Assembly: GCF_017921815.1 (NCBI RefSeq)
Contig: NZ_JAGEMM010000001.1
Location: 1 to 64,000 of the forward strand
DNA: 64,000 nt
Reading direction: 5' to 3'
Origin: Microvirga antarctica
GTDB taxonomy: Bacteria > Pseudomonadota > Alphaproteobacteria > Rhizobiales > Beijerinckiaceae
Below, piece after piece: positions 48,876-58,507 of the stretch; the stretch's first letter is position 1, and every line of letters begins with the position of its first letter. The position numbers and the translations under genes are program-made. The notes under the pieces are model-generated. The model was not told where the DNA came from and made no database searches. It was given only the letters and a program-made list of their open reading frames with translations.

Positions 48876-51452
48876 ATGAAGGTCGGCGAGATCGTCCGCG
48901 AGTACCGGCTCGAGGCGCGCGCGGTGGGCGTCCAGGAAACGACGGCTGCCGCGCGTGCCCTCGGTGCGGCCAACGATGCGGTGGCAATCACCAGCGAGCG
49001 GGTGGAAAAGCGCAGCCTCGATGCCGGCAGGGCGCTGGAAAGCCTGGCGCGGCGGATGGATGCGGATTACCGCGCGACGCAAAACCTGGTGGCAGCCCAG
49101 AACCTCCTCGATCGCGCTATTGCGCAAGGGCTCGGCGGCACCCGGTCGTACGAGGTCGCGCTGGAAAACGTCCGGCTGAAACAGGAGCAGCTCGCGCGAT
49201 CCGCCAAGGGCGTGACCGCCGCCAACACCAACATGGTCGGGCAATCGGCCAATCTGGCGGCGCAGTTCAACGATATCGCCGTGCAGCTTGCCGGTGGCAC
49301 CTCGCCGCTGACGGTCGCGCTGCAGCAGGGCACGCAGATCTCGCAGGTTTTGGGACAGGCGGGGGCCGGAGGTGTCGTGAAGTCGCTCGGCGCGGCCTTC
49401 CTGTCCGTCATCAGCCCGGTCAGCCTGTTGACGGTCGGCATCATCGCGGCAGGCGGGGCTGCCGTTCAGTACTTCGCCACGATGGGCGGGGGCACGCAGG
49501 ATCTCGACGACAAGCTGAAGCGGCATAGCGAGATCATCAAGGGCGTGAAGGACTCCTACGGCGAGGCCATGAAGGGCGTCGAGCAATATGGCGAGACCAG
49601 CAAGAAGGTGCTGGAATCGCAGTTGCGCGCCTCCGTCCTGAGCCTTGGGGCCGAGATCAAGAAGACCTCGGACGAGTTCCTCAAATCGGTCAGCCGCACC
49701 CAGCATGTGCGCGCCGGCACCGGCTTGTCGCGCGCCTCGACGACGGTCGAGACGGTCGATCCGCAATACCGGGCTTTTGGGGAGGCCATCGCCAAGTTTC
49801 GCGAGGAATCGGCGCGCGGTGCGCCGGACATCCGGGCCTTGCGGGATGCGGTTGCCGACGTCATGACGCGCTTTTCTGACAACAAGAGCATCAACGAGTT
49901 CGGTGCGAAGATCCTTGACGCCTCCAAGAACGCCTCTGATCTCGACAACACCCTGCGGGCCGCCAACGGGACGCTGACGGCAACCGGCACGATCGCCGCC
50001 AACAGCGCCGAACGGGTCAAGGTCTTTGGCGCGGCGCTGACCGCCATCAACGGCCTCGGTCTTCCCGATCTGACCGACGCCGAGAAAGCCTTAGAGGCCT
50101 ATCGCAAGGGCGTCTCAGCCGCCGTCACGCCCGGCGATCAACGTGTCATCAAGGACGCTCTGGTCGATGCGCAGGCGCGGATCAACATCCGCGACACCAC
50201 GAAGGCGTTCGAGGAGCTGACCAAGGCAGAGCAATCGGTTCGGCTGCAGGGCATGAAGCCGCTCGAGCGGGCGACCGAGGAAGCCAACGCCAAGTTCCGC
50301 GAGCGTCAGGTGGCCATCGACAAGCTGAAAGCATCCGGGGCGGATTCATCCGCGGTCACACAAATGGAGGCCCGCAGCCACAAGCTGCTCGCTGAAGAGG
50401 TGCGCAATGCCGGTGCGGCCGAGCAGGAGCGCGGCGCGAAGTCCAAGGATGCGTTCGATGACGCGCTGACGACCGCCCACGCGCGGACCCAGCAGATCGC
50501 CGAGGAAACCCGGCTGCTCGGCCAGAACGGCGCCGAGCTCGAGGCTAACAAGCTGCGGATCGAGCTCGAAGCCCAGGCCAAAAAGAAAAGCATCGCCATG
50601 TCGGACGAGGTTCGCGCCTCGATCGAGGCGGAGGTGGCGGCCCGTCGCCAGGCCGTGCAGGAGCATAACGCCGCGCGCATGATGGGCGACCTGACTTTCG
50701 AGCAGGATCAGATGGGCCGCAGTCCGGTCGACCAGCGGGTCTATTCGCAATTGCGCTCTGCCGGCATCGAGGTCAATTCGGTGCAGGGCGAGATGATCGC
50801 CGATCAGATCCGCTTCAACGAGCAGCTGAAGGAAACCAAGGATCTGGCGGGCGAAGCGCTGAAGGGCTTCCTGTCCGATATGCGCAACGGCGTCTCGGCC
50901 TCGAAGGCGTTGGACAACGCGCTCGCCCGCATCGGCGACCGCCTGGCCGAGAAGGCGCTCGATCAGCTTACCGGGGGCCTCTTGGGCGGCAAGAGTGGGC
51001 TCAACCTTGGGGCTGCCAACGACAACACGCCGGGCAGTGAGGGCGGCCTGCTCTCCGGTCTGGGCAAAGCGATCGAAAGTGGCTTTGGCAAGATTTTTGG
51101 CACCGGCTCACTCACCGAGGCAGCGCCAAAGCCTGCCATGGAGGGCGGGATGCAGCGGGCCGGCGTCGCGGCCCAGGCGCCTGGCGGCGGCATGGGCGGC
51201 CTTGGCGGGCTTGCCGGCGGGGCCAGCCATGAAGGCGCTGAAAGCCGAGTTTACCGGCGATCTCAAGAGCAAGATCAACGATGCCAGCGGCAAGGGCTAC
51301 CTCAACGATGCGGCCGACCTGGTCAAGGAACGCGCACGACTGCTGGCGGACGCCAAGCGCCTCAACGTCAACCCTGCGCTGGTCGAAAAATACTTCTCGA
51401 CCGCGGCCCAGAAGCTCGTCGACGGGGCGCAGTTGACCGGCGGCGCGTTTGA
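48876..51452 (+). CDS. Tail tape measure protein, N-terminal part (frameshifted)
   Basis: An 858-codon frame. The N-terminus MKVGEIVREYRLEARAVGVQ, then ATMGGG-type segments and a long alpha-helical body with two hydrophobic stretches (SVISPVSLLTVGIIAAGGAA), is a tape-measure protein. The true sequence follows this frame to about GGLGGLAGGA (51225). After that the frame encodes an Arg/Gln-rich shadow (SRVYRRSQEQDQRCQRQ) to its stop at 51452, while the natural continuation lies in the +1 frame (51229-52095). A one-base insertion near GGCGGGG (51217-51222) would explain it. Confidence 0.82.
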   Translation: MKVGEIVREYRLEARAVGVQETTAAARALGAANDAVAITSERVEKRSLDAGRALESLARRMDADYRATQNLVAAQNLLDRAIAQGLGGTRSYEVALENVRLKQEQLARSAKGVTAANTNMVGQSANLAAQFNDIAVQLAGGTSPLTVALQQGTQISQVLGQAGAGGVVKSLGAAFLSVISPVSLLTVGIIAAGGAAVQYFATMGGGTQDLDDKLKRHSEIIKGVKDSYGEAMKGVEQYGETSKKVLESQLRASVLSLGAEIKKTSDEFLKSVSRTQHVRAGTGLSRASTTVETVDPQYRAFGEAIAKFREESARGAPDIRALRDAVADVMTRFSDNKSINEFGAKILDASKNASDLDNTLRAANGTLTATGTIAANSAERVKVFGAALTAINGLGLPDLTDAEKALEAYRKGVSAAVTPGDQRVIKDALVDAQARINIRDTTKAFEELTKAEQSVRLQGMKPLERATEEANAKFRERQVAIDKLKASGADSSAVTQMEARSHKLLAEEVRNAGAAEQERGAKSKDAFDDALTTAHARTQQIAEETRLLGQNGAELEANKLRIELEAQAKKKSIAMSDEVRASIEAEVAARRQAVQEHNAARMMGDLTFEQDQMGRSPVDQRVYSQLRSAGIEVNSVQGEMIADQIRFNEQLKETKDLAGEALKGFLSDMRNGVSASKALDNALARIGDRLAEKALDQLTGGLLGGKSGLNLGAANDNTPGSEGGLLSGLGKAIESGFGKIFGTGSLTEAAPKPAMEGGMQRAGVAAQAPGGGMGGLGGLAGGASHEGAESRVYRRSQEQDQRCQRQGLPQRCGRPGQGTRTTAGGRQAPQRQPCAGRKILLDRGPEARRRGAVDRRRV

Positions 51453-52095
51453 CGAGCTGATCAAGCAGTTCCCCTCACTCGGTGGCGTCGTCAAGCAATA
51501 CGCCGCAACCATGGACGAGGCAGCCACCCGCACGGCGGGCGCGATCTCCAACATCCAGAAGTTTCTCGACGATCTCAAAGGCGGGCAGGGCTCGACCCTG
51601 TCGCCGGAGGATCGTCTTACTGCGGCCCAGGCAGCCTATGGCCGTGAGTTCTCGAAGGCGCAGGGCGGCAATCTTGACGCGCTCTCGGGCATCACGAGCT
51701 ATGCGCAGAACCTGCTCGATGCGAGCCGGGATTTCTATGGGTCGGGCGCGGGCTATCAGGGTCAGTTCACGCAGATCACCGACCAGCTCACCGGCCTGCA
51801 AAACCAGTTCTCCGGCGTGGGCGGGGCGATCGCGCAGGCGGTGTCACCCACGGCGGCGGTGCCGGTGTCGGCGCCTGCCTCGATCGCTGCGCCGGCGGTC
51901 GCCAATGACAATTCGCTCGTGGCGGAAGTCCAGGCGCTGCGGCGCGAACTTGCGGCGGCATTGGCCCAGCTCGGCGCCCAGATCACGAGCGCCGACGGCG
52001 AGAACACCAGCAAGGTCACGACTGAGCTCGGCAAGCTGCGATCCGACCAACGGCAGGCCGCCAGTAGGCCCGCCATGGCCGGCAGCCGGCGATAG
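51229..52095 (+). CDS. Tail tape measure protein, C-terminal part
   Basis: From ATG 51229 the +1 frame runs 288 codons: MKALKAEFTGDLKSKINDAS, DELIKQFPSLGGVVKQYAAT and the family-typical C-terminus NDNSLVAEVQALRRELAAAL. Together with the previous frame it gives about 1073 residues, a normal size. If not joined by frameshift or error correction, the C-terminal part could be translated alone from 51229, but no good Shine-Dalgarno is present. Confidence 0.75.
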   Translation: MKALKAEFTGDLKSKINDASGKGYLNDAADLVKERARLLADAKRLNVNPALVEKYFSTAAQKLVDGAQLTGGAFDELIKQFPSLGGVVKQYAATMDEAATRTAGAISNIQKFLDDLKGGQGSTLSPEDRLTAAQAAYGREFSKAQGGNLDALSGITSYAQNLLDASRDFYGSGAGYQGQFTQITDQLTGLQNQFSGVGGAIAQAVSPTAAVPVSAPASIAAPAVANDNSLVAEVQALRRELAAALAQLGAQITSADGENTSKVTTELGKLRSDQRQAASRPAMAGSRR

Positions 52096-52104
52096 GAGGA
52101 GCGG

Positions 52105-52509
52105 ATGGGAAGCCTGACGAACTACACCGAGAAGAAGCTGCTGGACCATCTCCTGGGCAAGGCGGCCTTTCCCCTGCCGGCCGGGCTTTATCTCGGCCTC
52201 TTCAAGGCCGACCCAACGGAAGCCGGATCGCTGGCAAGCGAGGTTACGGGCGGCTCTTACGCCCGCGTCGACGTGCGCAGCATCATGACCGTGAGCGATG
52301 CCACGACGGGACAGAGCGTCAATGCCAGCGCCATCGCGTTTGCGGCGCCAACCGCCGCCTGGGGGACGATCACCCATGTGGGGTTTCTGGATGCCGCGAC
52401 CGGCGGCACCCTGCTCGCCTGTGCGCCCTTGAGCATCGCCCGGGTCGTCAATGCCGGCGATCCGCCCTCGCGCTTCCTGCAAGGGCAGCTCTCGATCCGG
52501 CTCGACTGA
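52105..52509 (+). CDS. Hypothetical tail-associated protein
   Basis: A 134-residue protein: MGSLTNYTEKKLLDHLLGKA, then GLYLGLFKADPTEAGSLASE and GSYARVDVRSIM. This is a recurrent phage tail protein type (often called tail fibre protein or hypothetical) in siphophages and myophages. An AGGAGG ribosome-binding site precedes it. It is probably part of the distal tail assembly. Confidence 0.65.
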   Translation: MGSLTNYTEKKLLDHLLGKAAFPLPAGLYLGLFKADPTEAGSLASEVTGGSYARVDVRSIMTVSDATTGQSVNASAIAFAAPTAAWGTITHVGFLDAATGGTLLACAPLSIARVVNAGDPPSRFLQGQLSIRLD

Positions 52510-52510
52510 C

Positions 52511-52711
52511 ATGCTGGGCTTTGAGGCCATCGCCGAGGCAACGCTCGGCTCGCCGGTGGTCAACGCGGTGCTGCTCGACCTGCGCGGCACCCTTGATCTC
52601 GTGGCCTATCTCAGTTCGGAGTTGTTTGAGGTGCTGGCGAGCCCCACCGCCGACATCGTCTATGTGGCCGAGATCTCGATCAGCACCATCAACGACGGGG
52701 TCTCGGCATGA
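52511..52711 (+). CDS. Hypothetical small tail protein
   Basis: A 66-residue protein, MLGFEAIAEATLGSPVVNAV, then LDLVAYLSSELFEVLASPTA, ending in a 4-bp overlap with the next gene. Beta-rich and without recognised family. Its packing in the tail operon supports expression. Confidence 0.55.
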   Translation: MLGFEAIAEATLGSPVVNAVLLDLRGTLDLVAYLSSELFEVLASPTADIVYVAEISISTINDGVSA

Positions 52712-54282
52712 TCGGGCACGGCGCGATCGCGTCAGCCCCTCTTGCGGCCTTCCTCGAGGAATGGAGTGCGGCCTCTGCCGGCACCGCCACCATAGAGGCG
52801 GCCGACGCCTCGCTGTTTCAGCTCTATAGCGGCACGCAGGAATTCATCACCGAGCCCGACGACACGCCGGGCAATCAGCCGATCTTCGGCACCCTGCAGC
52901 ACGCCCTTCGCTTCGAGCGCTCGATTATCAGCAGTGACGGGTTCGGGCGTGTCACCATTGGGTGGGGCGAGATGGCGATCATCAACGCCGACGGCGAATA
53001 CGACGACTTCATCGGCGGCTATTCGGTCGACGGCCGCCGTGTCGTGCTGCGGGCGGGCCTCGCGGGCTCGCCCTACAGCCGTTTCGTGACCGTCTTCGAC
53101 GGCACCGCCCAAGACTGGCTGATCGAGGAAGACATCCTGCGCATCAAGGTGCGCGACAACGGCTACAAGCTTGCGGTGCCGGCGCAAGGCAATCTCTATG
53201 GCGGCACGGGAGGCCTCGACGGTTCGGCCGACCTGAAGGGCAAGCGCAAGCCGAAGGCTTTTGGCCAGACTCTGAACGTGACGCCGGCGCTCGTCGATCC
53301 GGCGCGGCTGCTATACCAAGTTCATGACGGAGCGATCGAGGCGGTGAGCGCCGTCTACGATCGCGGCGTGGCGCTCGTCTTCGCCGGGGACTACAGCTCC
53401 TCGGCGGCGCTTCTGTCGGCGGCGATCGCGCCCGGTCACTTTTCCACCTGCCTCACTGAGGGGTTCTTTCGCCTCGGGGCAGCCCCTGCCGGCACCGTTA
53501 CGGCCGATGTGGAGGGCGACAAGGCGGGCGGTGTCTATGTGACGTCGGTCGCTGGTATCGTACGCCGGCTTGTCGCGACAACGGCCGTGACGGTGCCGGA
53601 CGAGATCGATGATTTGTCGTTCGAGCGGCTGGACGCCAGCCAGCCCGCCCGGGTGGGTTACTGGCTGGCGCCGGATTCCAACGCCACCGTGGCCGATGTC
53701 ATTGCCGACCTGATGGCCTCCATCGGCGGCTGGGTGGGCTTTACCCGTGCGAGCTTGTTGCAAGCCGGCATCTTCACCTTGCCCGACGGCGCGGCAGCCG
53801 GCCGCTACGATGAGCAGGACATCATCGAGATCGAACGGCTGGGCCTGCCCGAGGGCCTGAGCCCCCCGCCGTGGCGCCACCGTGTCGCCTGGGGCCGGAA
53901 CTGGACGGTGCAGCAGGATCTGGCGGGCGCCGTGGGTGCCGCCCGCGTGGCGGCTTTGGCCGAGGCCTTCCGGGTGGCCGAGGCCTCACTCCCGGCGATC
54001 AAGGCGAACCGCCCCCTGGCGCAGGACCCGGCCGTCATCGAGGCCTATTTCGTCGACCAGGCGGATGCGGAGATCGAAGCGCAGCGACGGCTCGGCCTCT
54101 TCAGCGGTGCGCGCTCGCTCTATCGCGTCGTCATCAAGGGCAGGCTGTTCTCGCACGATATCGGCGATGTGGTGGGACTGACCTATCCGCGCTGGAACCT
54201 CACCGAGGGGCGGCTTTTGCGCATCGTTGCCGTGTCGGAAGACACGGACAGCCACCAGACCCAGCTCACCGCCTTCGGCTGA
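52708..54282 (+). CDS. Phage tail protein, distal tail or baseplate-like
   Basis: A 524-residue protein: RFERSIISSDGFGRVTIGWG, INADGEYDDFIGGYSVDGRR, and later DGAAAGRYDEQDIIEIERLG and LYRVVIKGRLFSHDIGDVVG. Proteins of this type in alphaproteobacterial siphophages replace the lambda M/L/J-type hub components. The role is inferred from position between the tape measure and the fibres and from length. No enzymatic motif seen. Confidence 0.68.
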   Translation: MIGHGAIASAPLAAFLEEWSAASAGTATIEAADASLFQLYSGTQEFITEPDDTPGNQPIFGTLQHALRFERSIISSDGFGRVTIGWGEMAIINADGEYDDFIGGYSVDGRRVVLRAGLAGSPYSRFVTVFDGTAQDWLIEEDILRIKVRDNGYKLAVPAQGNLYGGTGGLDGSADLKGKRKPKAFGQTLNVTPALVDPARLLYQVHDGAIEAVSAVYDRGVALVFAGDYSSSAALLSAAIAPGHFSTCLTEGFFRLGAAPAGTVTADVEGDKAGGVYVTSVAGIVRRLVATTAVTVPDEIDDLSFERLDASQPARVGYWLAPDSNATVADVIADLMASIGGWVGFTRASLLQAGIFTLPDGAAAGRYDEQDIIEIERLGLPEGLSPPPWRHRVAWGRNWTVQQDLAGAVGAARVAALAEAFRVAEASLPAIKANRPLAQDPAVIEAYFVDQADAEIEAQRRLGLFSGARSLYRVVIKGRLFSHDIGDVVGLTYPRWNLTEGRLLRIVAVSEDTDSHQTQLTAFG

Positions 54283-54311
54283 CCCCGTCGTCTCTCCGAT
54301 CCGGAGCCATC

Positions 54312-55184
54312 ATGATCACCGCTGACACGACCGGCCTCACGGCGGATTCCACGCATCTGCGCGCCTGCGGCTGGACCGACGGCTTTGCCGATCGTTCCGC
54401 ACCGGCCTGCATTGCTTTCGAGAACGTGGCCGACAGCGCAACGCTGCTCTCCTCGAGCGCCGCGGCGCTCACGCCAGTCTCGCGCCTGCAGAACGAACAC
54501 GTGCAACGCAAGTGGCGCGGCACCGCCGGCGACACCGAATATCTGATCGCCGATCTGGGCACGGCGCAGGACATCGACACGGTCGCGCTGATGGGGCTCA
54601 ACCTGACGCGCAAGGCGATCACCCGCGTGCGCTTCTCCAGCGCCGACCCATCGGGGGCGGCGGGCGACCTCTACGATTCCGGGTTTTCCGGCAGTGAAGT
54701 CGACGAGGCCTACGGCATGCTGGTGGGCCTGGCGCCGGCAAGCGTTTCGGCTCGCTATGTGCGCATCGATCTCATGGAGACGGGCAGGGCCTATATCGAG
54801 GCGGGCCGTCTGTTTGTCGGCAAGCGCTACCAGTTCGCCACGAACTTCGCGTTCGGTGCCTCCCGCGCGTGGGTCGATCCATCCCGGCGGACCATCGGGC
54901 GCGGCGGGCAGACCTTTATCGATCGCGCCCGCATGTACCGCACCGTCGAGGTGACTTTTGAAGCCCTTCGCGCCTCGGAACGCATCGATTTCGTCGAGCG
55001 GCTCGACTGGCTGAACGGGGCCCATGTGGACGTGCTGTTTGTCGGCAACCCGCTCAGCCTGAACCCCGGTCGCGATAGCATCTGGGGCCTCATCGACCAG
55101 GTCAGCCCCGTGCTGCAGCCGGTCGGCTGGCTCGACGGCCAGCCGCTCTATTCCAAGGCCTACAAGATCTCGGAGAGATTGTGA
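54312..55184 (+). CDS. Phage tail protein with jelly-roll/discoidin-like region
   Basis: A 290-residue protein from ATG 54312. DTEYLIADLGTAQDIDTVAL, then MGLNLTRKAITRVRFSS and YVRIDLMETGRAYIEAGRLF, has the strand pattern of F5/8-type (discoidin) binding domains, followed by a tail-protein C-terminus with FVERLDWLNGAHVDVLFVGN. Overlaps the next gene by one base (TGATG). Probably a distal-tail adaptor. Confidence 0.65.
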   Translation: MITADTTGLTADSTHLRACGWTDGFADRSAPACIAFENVADSATLLSSSAAALTPVSRLQNEHVQRKWRGTAGDTEYLIADLGTAQDIDTVALMGLNLTRKAITRVRFSSADPSGAAGDLYDSGFSGSEVDEAYGMLVGLAPASVSARYVRIDLMETGRAYIEAGRLFVGKRYQFATNFAFGASRAWVDPSRRTIGRGGQTFIDRARMYRTVEVTFEALRASERIDFVERLDWLNGAHVDVLFVGNPLSLNPGRDSIWGLIDQVSPVLQPVGWLDGQPLYSKAYKISERL

Positions 55185-56092
55185 TGTCGCTGATCATTGC
55201 CGACCGCGTGCGCGAGACCTCGACCACGACGGGCACCGGCGCCCTGACGCTGCTCGGCGGCGTGTCCGGCTTCCAAGGCTTCGCTACCGCCATGGCGATC
55301 GGCGACAGCTGCTGGTACGCCATCGCCGGCGGGGCGCAATGGGAGACCGGGCAGGGGATCCTGACCGCCGCCAACACGCTCTCGCGCACGACGGTCTTTG
55401 CATCCTCGAGCGCCGGCTCGCTCGTCAACTTCGCGGCCGGCTCCAAGGATGTCTACATGACGCTGCCTGCCAAGGCCCTGCAGGGCGCGTTGACGAGCCT
55501 GATCCCGCCCGGCGCCGAGTTTGCCTATGGGGGAGACACGCCGCCGCCGGGCTTCCTGTTTCCCTACGGGCAGAATGTGAGCCGGGCCGCCAATCCAAAA
55601 CTGTTTGCGGTCTACGGCACCAAGTACGGGGCCGGCGACGGTTCGACCACCTTCGGCATGCCGGATTATCGCGGCCGTGCGCCGTTCGGCCGCGATGATA
55701 TGGGGGGCATTGCGGCAGGGCGCATCACGTCGGGCGTGTCCGGCATTGTCGGCTCGTTGCTGGGGGCCGGTGGTGGATCGGAATCCATGCAGATCCATAC
55801 CCATCCGGTTTCCGCAACCTATTCGGAAGGCGCCAATCAGCAGCACACCCACGCGACGCGGTTCAAGTATCTCAACGCCAGCCTCACGGCGACGCCCGGC
55901 GGCGACGTGGTCATCCTCGCCGTCGGAAACGCGCGCGGAACCACCTACGACGTCGGCACGGCCGCGGAGATTCCCGATCACGCGCATTTCGTCTCGGGAC
56001 AGACGGCCACGTCCACCGGCGGCGGCAACAGCCAGAACATGCCGCCCGCCCTTATCCGCAACTGGATCATCTTCACGGGGAATTTGTCATGA
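55184..56092 (+). CDS. Tail fibre protein with collar domain
   Basis: A 302-residue protein. The C-terminal part from PPGAEFAYGGDTPPPGFLFP through FGMPDYRGRAPFGRDDMGG is the phage tail collar domain. His-rich HTHPVSATY and DHAHFVSGQT probably bind metal along the fibre axis, as in T4 gp12-like fibres. It would take part in host recognition. GTG 55181 is an alternative start. Confidence 0.85.
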   Translation: MSLIIADRVRETSTTTGTGALTLLGGVSGFQGFATAMAIGDSCWYAIAGGAQWETGQGILTAANTLSRTTVFASSSAGSLVNFAAGSKDVYMTLPAKALQGALTSLIPPGAEFAYGGDTPPPGFLFPYGQNVSRAANPKLFAVYGTKYGAGDGSTTFGMPDYRGRAPFGRDDMGGIAAGRITSGVSGIVGSLLGAGGGSESMQIHTHPVSATYSEGANQQHTHATRFKYLNASLTATPGGDVVILAVGNARGTTYDVGTAAEIPDHAHFVSGQTATSTGGGNSQNMPPALIRNWIIFTGNLS

Positions 56093-56553
56093 CGGTTCAG
56101 ATCGCCAGGACCATCGTCGATGCGCTCGCGTTCGATATCGCGGCTGCGGTCGCTGATTTTACGCAGGCGGTCGACGATCACCGCCTGACCCTCGACGTAC
56201 CGGCGCCGGTCGCGCATCCGCTCGTGGAGTTGATCGTGCGCCATCACGAAGGGCATTTCGAGATCATCGAGGATCCCGAGTCGCAGCCTCTCGAGGTGGA
56301 GCCACCCGCACCCTCGCGCACGCTGCCCTTCGACGTCTTCGTCAGCCGGATCGACGGCTCCGCGCAGCTGGCGCTTGTGGGCCTCACCATGACCGATCCA
56401 GGATCCAAGCTCTGGTACGATCTCGGCCTGTCACGCAACGGCTTCTCGCTCGACGACACGCGCACGATCGCGGTGCTCGACCGGCTCGTGGCCGATGACG
56501 TGCTGTCGTCAGACAAGCGCGACGCGCTCCTGGCGAACGCGCCCGTCTCCTGA
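56089..56553 (+). CDS. Hypothetical fibre-region protein
   Basis: A 154-residue acidic protein: AFDIAAAVADFTQAVDDHRL and FVSRIDGSAQLALVGLTMTD. The 4-bp overlap with the collar gene suggests a fibre-assembly or adaptor role. No recognised domain. Confidence 0.55.
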   Translation: MTVQIARTIVDALAFDIAAAVADFTQAVDDHRLTLDVPAPVAHPLVELIVRHHEGHFEIIEDPESQPLEVEPPAPSRTLPFDVFVSRIDGSAQLALVGLTMTDPGSKLWYDLGLSRNGFSLDDTRTIAVLDRLVADDVLSSDKRDALLANAPVS

Positions 56554-56580
56554 CATCACTCCCACACAACAGGCACAGAC

Positions 56581-57690
56581 ATGGTTCAACAGACCATCAA
56601 TATCGGCACCTATCCGAATGACGGCACGGGCGATCCGATGCGCGAGGCGTTTCGGAAGGTCAATGAGAACTTTGACGAGCTGTTCGCTTCAAATGACGGC
56701 TGGTCGCCCGTCTTCGCCATTGCGACGGACGGCACGCGACGGGTGTTGCGCCTTGCAGACTGGGTCGGTGGGGAAGGCACCAAACCGGCGATCCTCAGCG
56801 GCGGGAACCCGCTCTATGTGGGCGCTGCGGGCTTCACGACGATCATTGCGAACGCGGTCGACGTTCGAGGTCCGATCGGAGCCACAGGAGCTACTGGCGC
56901 AACAGGTGCATCGGGTGCGACGGGCGCCATTGGTCCGACGGGATTGACAGGTCCGACAGGTCCTACGGGACCAGCTGGTCCAACCGGTCCGACCGGTCCC
57001 GCGGGACCGGCAGGCGGACCGGCTGGTTGGTCCCCCGTCTTCGCCATTGCGACGGATGGCACGCGACGACTGTTGCGCCTTGCGGACTGGACGGGCGGCG
57101 AGGGGACCAAACCGGCGATCCTCAGCGGTGGGAGCCCGCTCTATGTCGACGCGGCAGGCTTCACAACGGTGATATCAAGTGCGGTTGATATCAGGGGTGC
57201 TACGGGAAGTCCGGGGTCAGCTGCTGGCATCATCCTGCAGCGTCGCGTTTTCCGATACGCCCTCGCTCCAAACGTGCTTTTTGCGGCTTACATGGACGAA
57301 GGCAGCACCTCCAATACGGCCGGCGTCTATCTATGGCGAGAAACGATCGAGAAGCAGAACGCATCGTCGCGTCTGAGGATCGACGTGGTGTTTCCTGCGG
57401 TGTCGGGCAGCGGTGAGCCAGACAACTACGTGACGGGCAAAATCTTTGTCGATGATGCCGCGCCCGCCCAGACCAACATCACCTCGGCTTCTCTGGCTGG
57501 ATATGGCAACCGGCAGCCCGTTTGTGCCTTGGCTGACGTCAGCGGTCTGGCAGCCGGAAGTCATGCGGTCATGTTCCGGATCGGCGAAAACCGCACGGGC
57601 CTGGGCGCGGTTGTGTGGGGATATCTGCCAAACGGCACCCCCGGCCTTTCCATCAACGCCATCATGATCATCGAGGAATATCTGCCATGA
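56581..57690 (+). CDS. Tail fibre with internal duplication and collagen-like region
   Basis: A 369-residue protein. The N-terminus [20 protein letters not shown], then [10 protein letters not shown], is a phage fibre anchoring region. Two near-identical 54-residue modules (from [15 protein letters not shown] to AVDVRG and AVDIRG) flank a Gly-X-Y run ([20 protein letters not shown] and more). A C-terminal beta domain ([20 protein letters not shown] onward) may be the receptor-binding head. The modules differ by few bases (56700-56860 versus 57030-57190), so the duplication is recent. Confidence 0.75.
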   Translation: MVQQTINIGTYPNDGTGDPMREAFRKVNENFDELFASNDGWSPVFAIATDGTRRVLRLADWVGGEGTKPAILSGGNPLYVGAAGFTTIIANAVDVRGPIGATGATGATGASGATGAIGPTGLTGPTGPTGPAGPTGPTGPAGPAGGPAGWSPVFAIATDGTRRLLRLADWTGGEGTKPAILSGGSPLYVDAAGFTTVISSAVDIRGATGSPGSAAGIILQRRVFRYALAPNVLFAAYMDEGSTSNTAGVYLWRETIEKQNASSRLRIDVVFPAVSGSGEPDNYVTGKIFVDDAAPAQTNITSASLAGYGNRQPVCALADVSGLAAGSHAVMFRIGENRTGLGAVVWGYLPNGTPGLSINAIMIIEEYLP

Positions 57691-58067
57691 GCGTCACCAT
57701 TTTGTCCGCCTTCTACGTCTCGGAGAGTGAGGACACAGCCCTCCTCAACACGGAGGAACTCGGCGCGGCGCTGGCCGACCCGCTCAATCAACCAGATCTG
57801 TGGTCCGACTTCGAGGCTTGGATCGAGACTGGCGGCGTTCCTGCACCCTACCAGCCGCCGCCCCGCACCATCGCCCGCAAGGCCTTCCTGCTGACCCTCG
57901 CCAACCTCTCGAAATACGACGCCTTCATGGCCTGGAAGGCAGGCCAGCTCGACGAGACCAAGATCCACTTCGACGAGGAACCGGCCTTTCGCGAGAATGA
58001 CCTCAAGCTGCAGCAGGCCGTCGCCGCCCTGTCGGTGACCATGGGCGAATTCTTCGGCGGAATCTGA
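57687..58067 (+). CDS. Hypothetical fibre-region protein
   Basis: A 126-residue protein from ATG 57687 overlapping the fibre stop by 4 bp. [20 protein letters not shown], then [20 protein letters not shown], is helical and charged. Perhaps a tail-fibre assembly chaperone by position; unproven. It precedes a terminator. Confidence 0.58.
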   Translation: MSVTILSAFYVSESEDTALLNTEELGAALADPLNQPDLWSDFEAWIETGGVPAPYQPPPRTIARKAFLLTLANLSKYDAFMAWKAGQLDETKIHFDEEPAFRENDLKLQQAVAALSVTMGEFFGGI

Positions 58068-58099
58068 CCGCCCGCATCACGCTGCCATGCCGACCGCCC

Positions 58100-58121
58100 G
58101 CCGCCTTCGAGGCGGCTTTTT
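58100..58121 (+). terminator. Rho-independent terminator
   Basis: GCCGCC-TTCGA-GGCGGC followed by five T after the fibre-region gene; a clear intrinsic terminator. Confidence 0.8.
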
Positions 58122-58144
58122 CATGCAGCAAGTGGAGCCTCCCC

Positions 58145-58507
58145 ATGGATGAATCTTCCAGGCTCGATCCGATGGTGTTCCCGCCCTTCACCAACCGTGA
58201 GGCATGGGAGGACGGGATCGTGCTCATCGACGAGAACGACGACCCCATCGACCTTTCGGTGCCGGGCGCTCACGTCCAGATCGAGCTGTGGTCGAAGTCG
58301 CCGGAGCGTTCGGTACTGGCGGCGAAGACGGGCGAGCCCGCGCTCACCGTCACGCCCGGCCGGATCGACTGGCTGTTTGCAGCCACCCAGACGCGGGCGC
58401 TCAAGCCCGGCACCTACAACATCGGCTGCGTCTTCCGGGAACCCAATGGCCCGACCCATCAGCTGCTCGTCGGCACCGTCAAAGTCAGGAAGGGATATAT
58501 CTCATGA
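58145..58507 (+). CDS. Hypothetical fibre or spike accessory protein
   Basis: A 120-residue protein: LIDENDDPIDLSVPGAHVQI, PALTVTPGRIDWLFAATQTR and LKPGTYNIGCVFREPNGPTH. The strand pattern suggests an immunoglobulin-like or jelly-roll unit. It overlaps the tail-spike gene by 4 bp, so it is likely expressed with it and may form its base. Confidence 0.6.
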   Translation: MDESSRLDPMVFPPFTNREAWEDGIVLIDENDDPIDLSVPGAHVQIELWSKSPERSVLAAKTGEPALTVTPGRIDWLFAATQTRALKPGTYNIGCVFREPNGPTHQLLVGTVKVRKGYIS

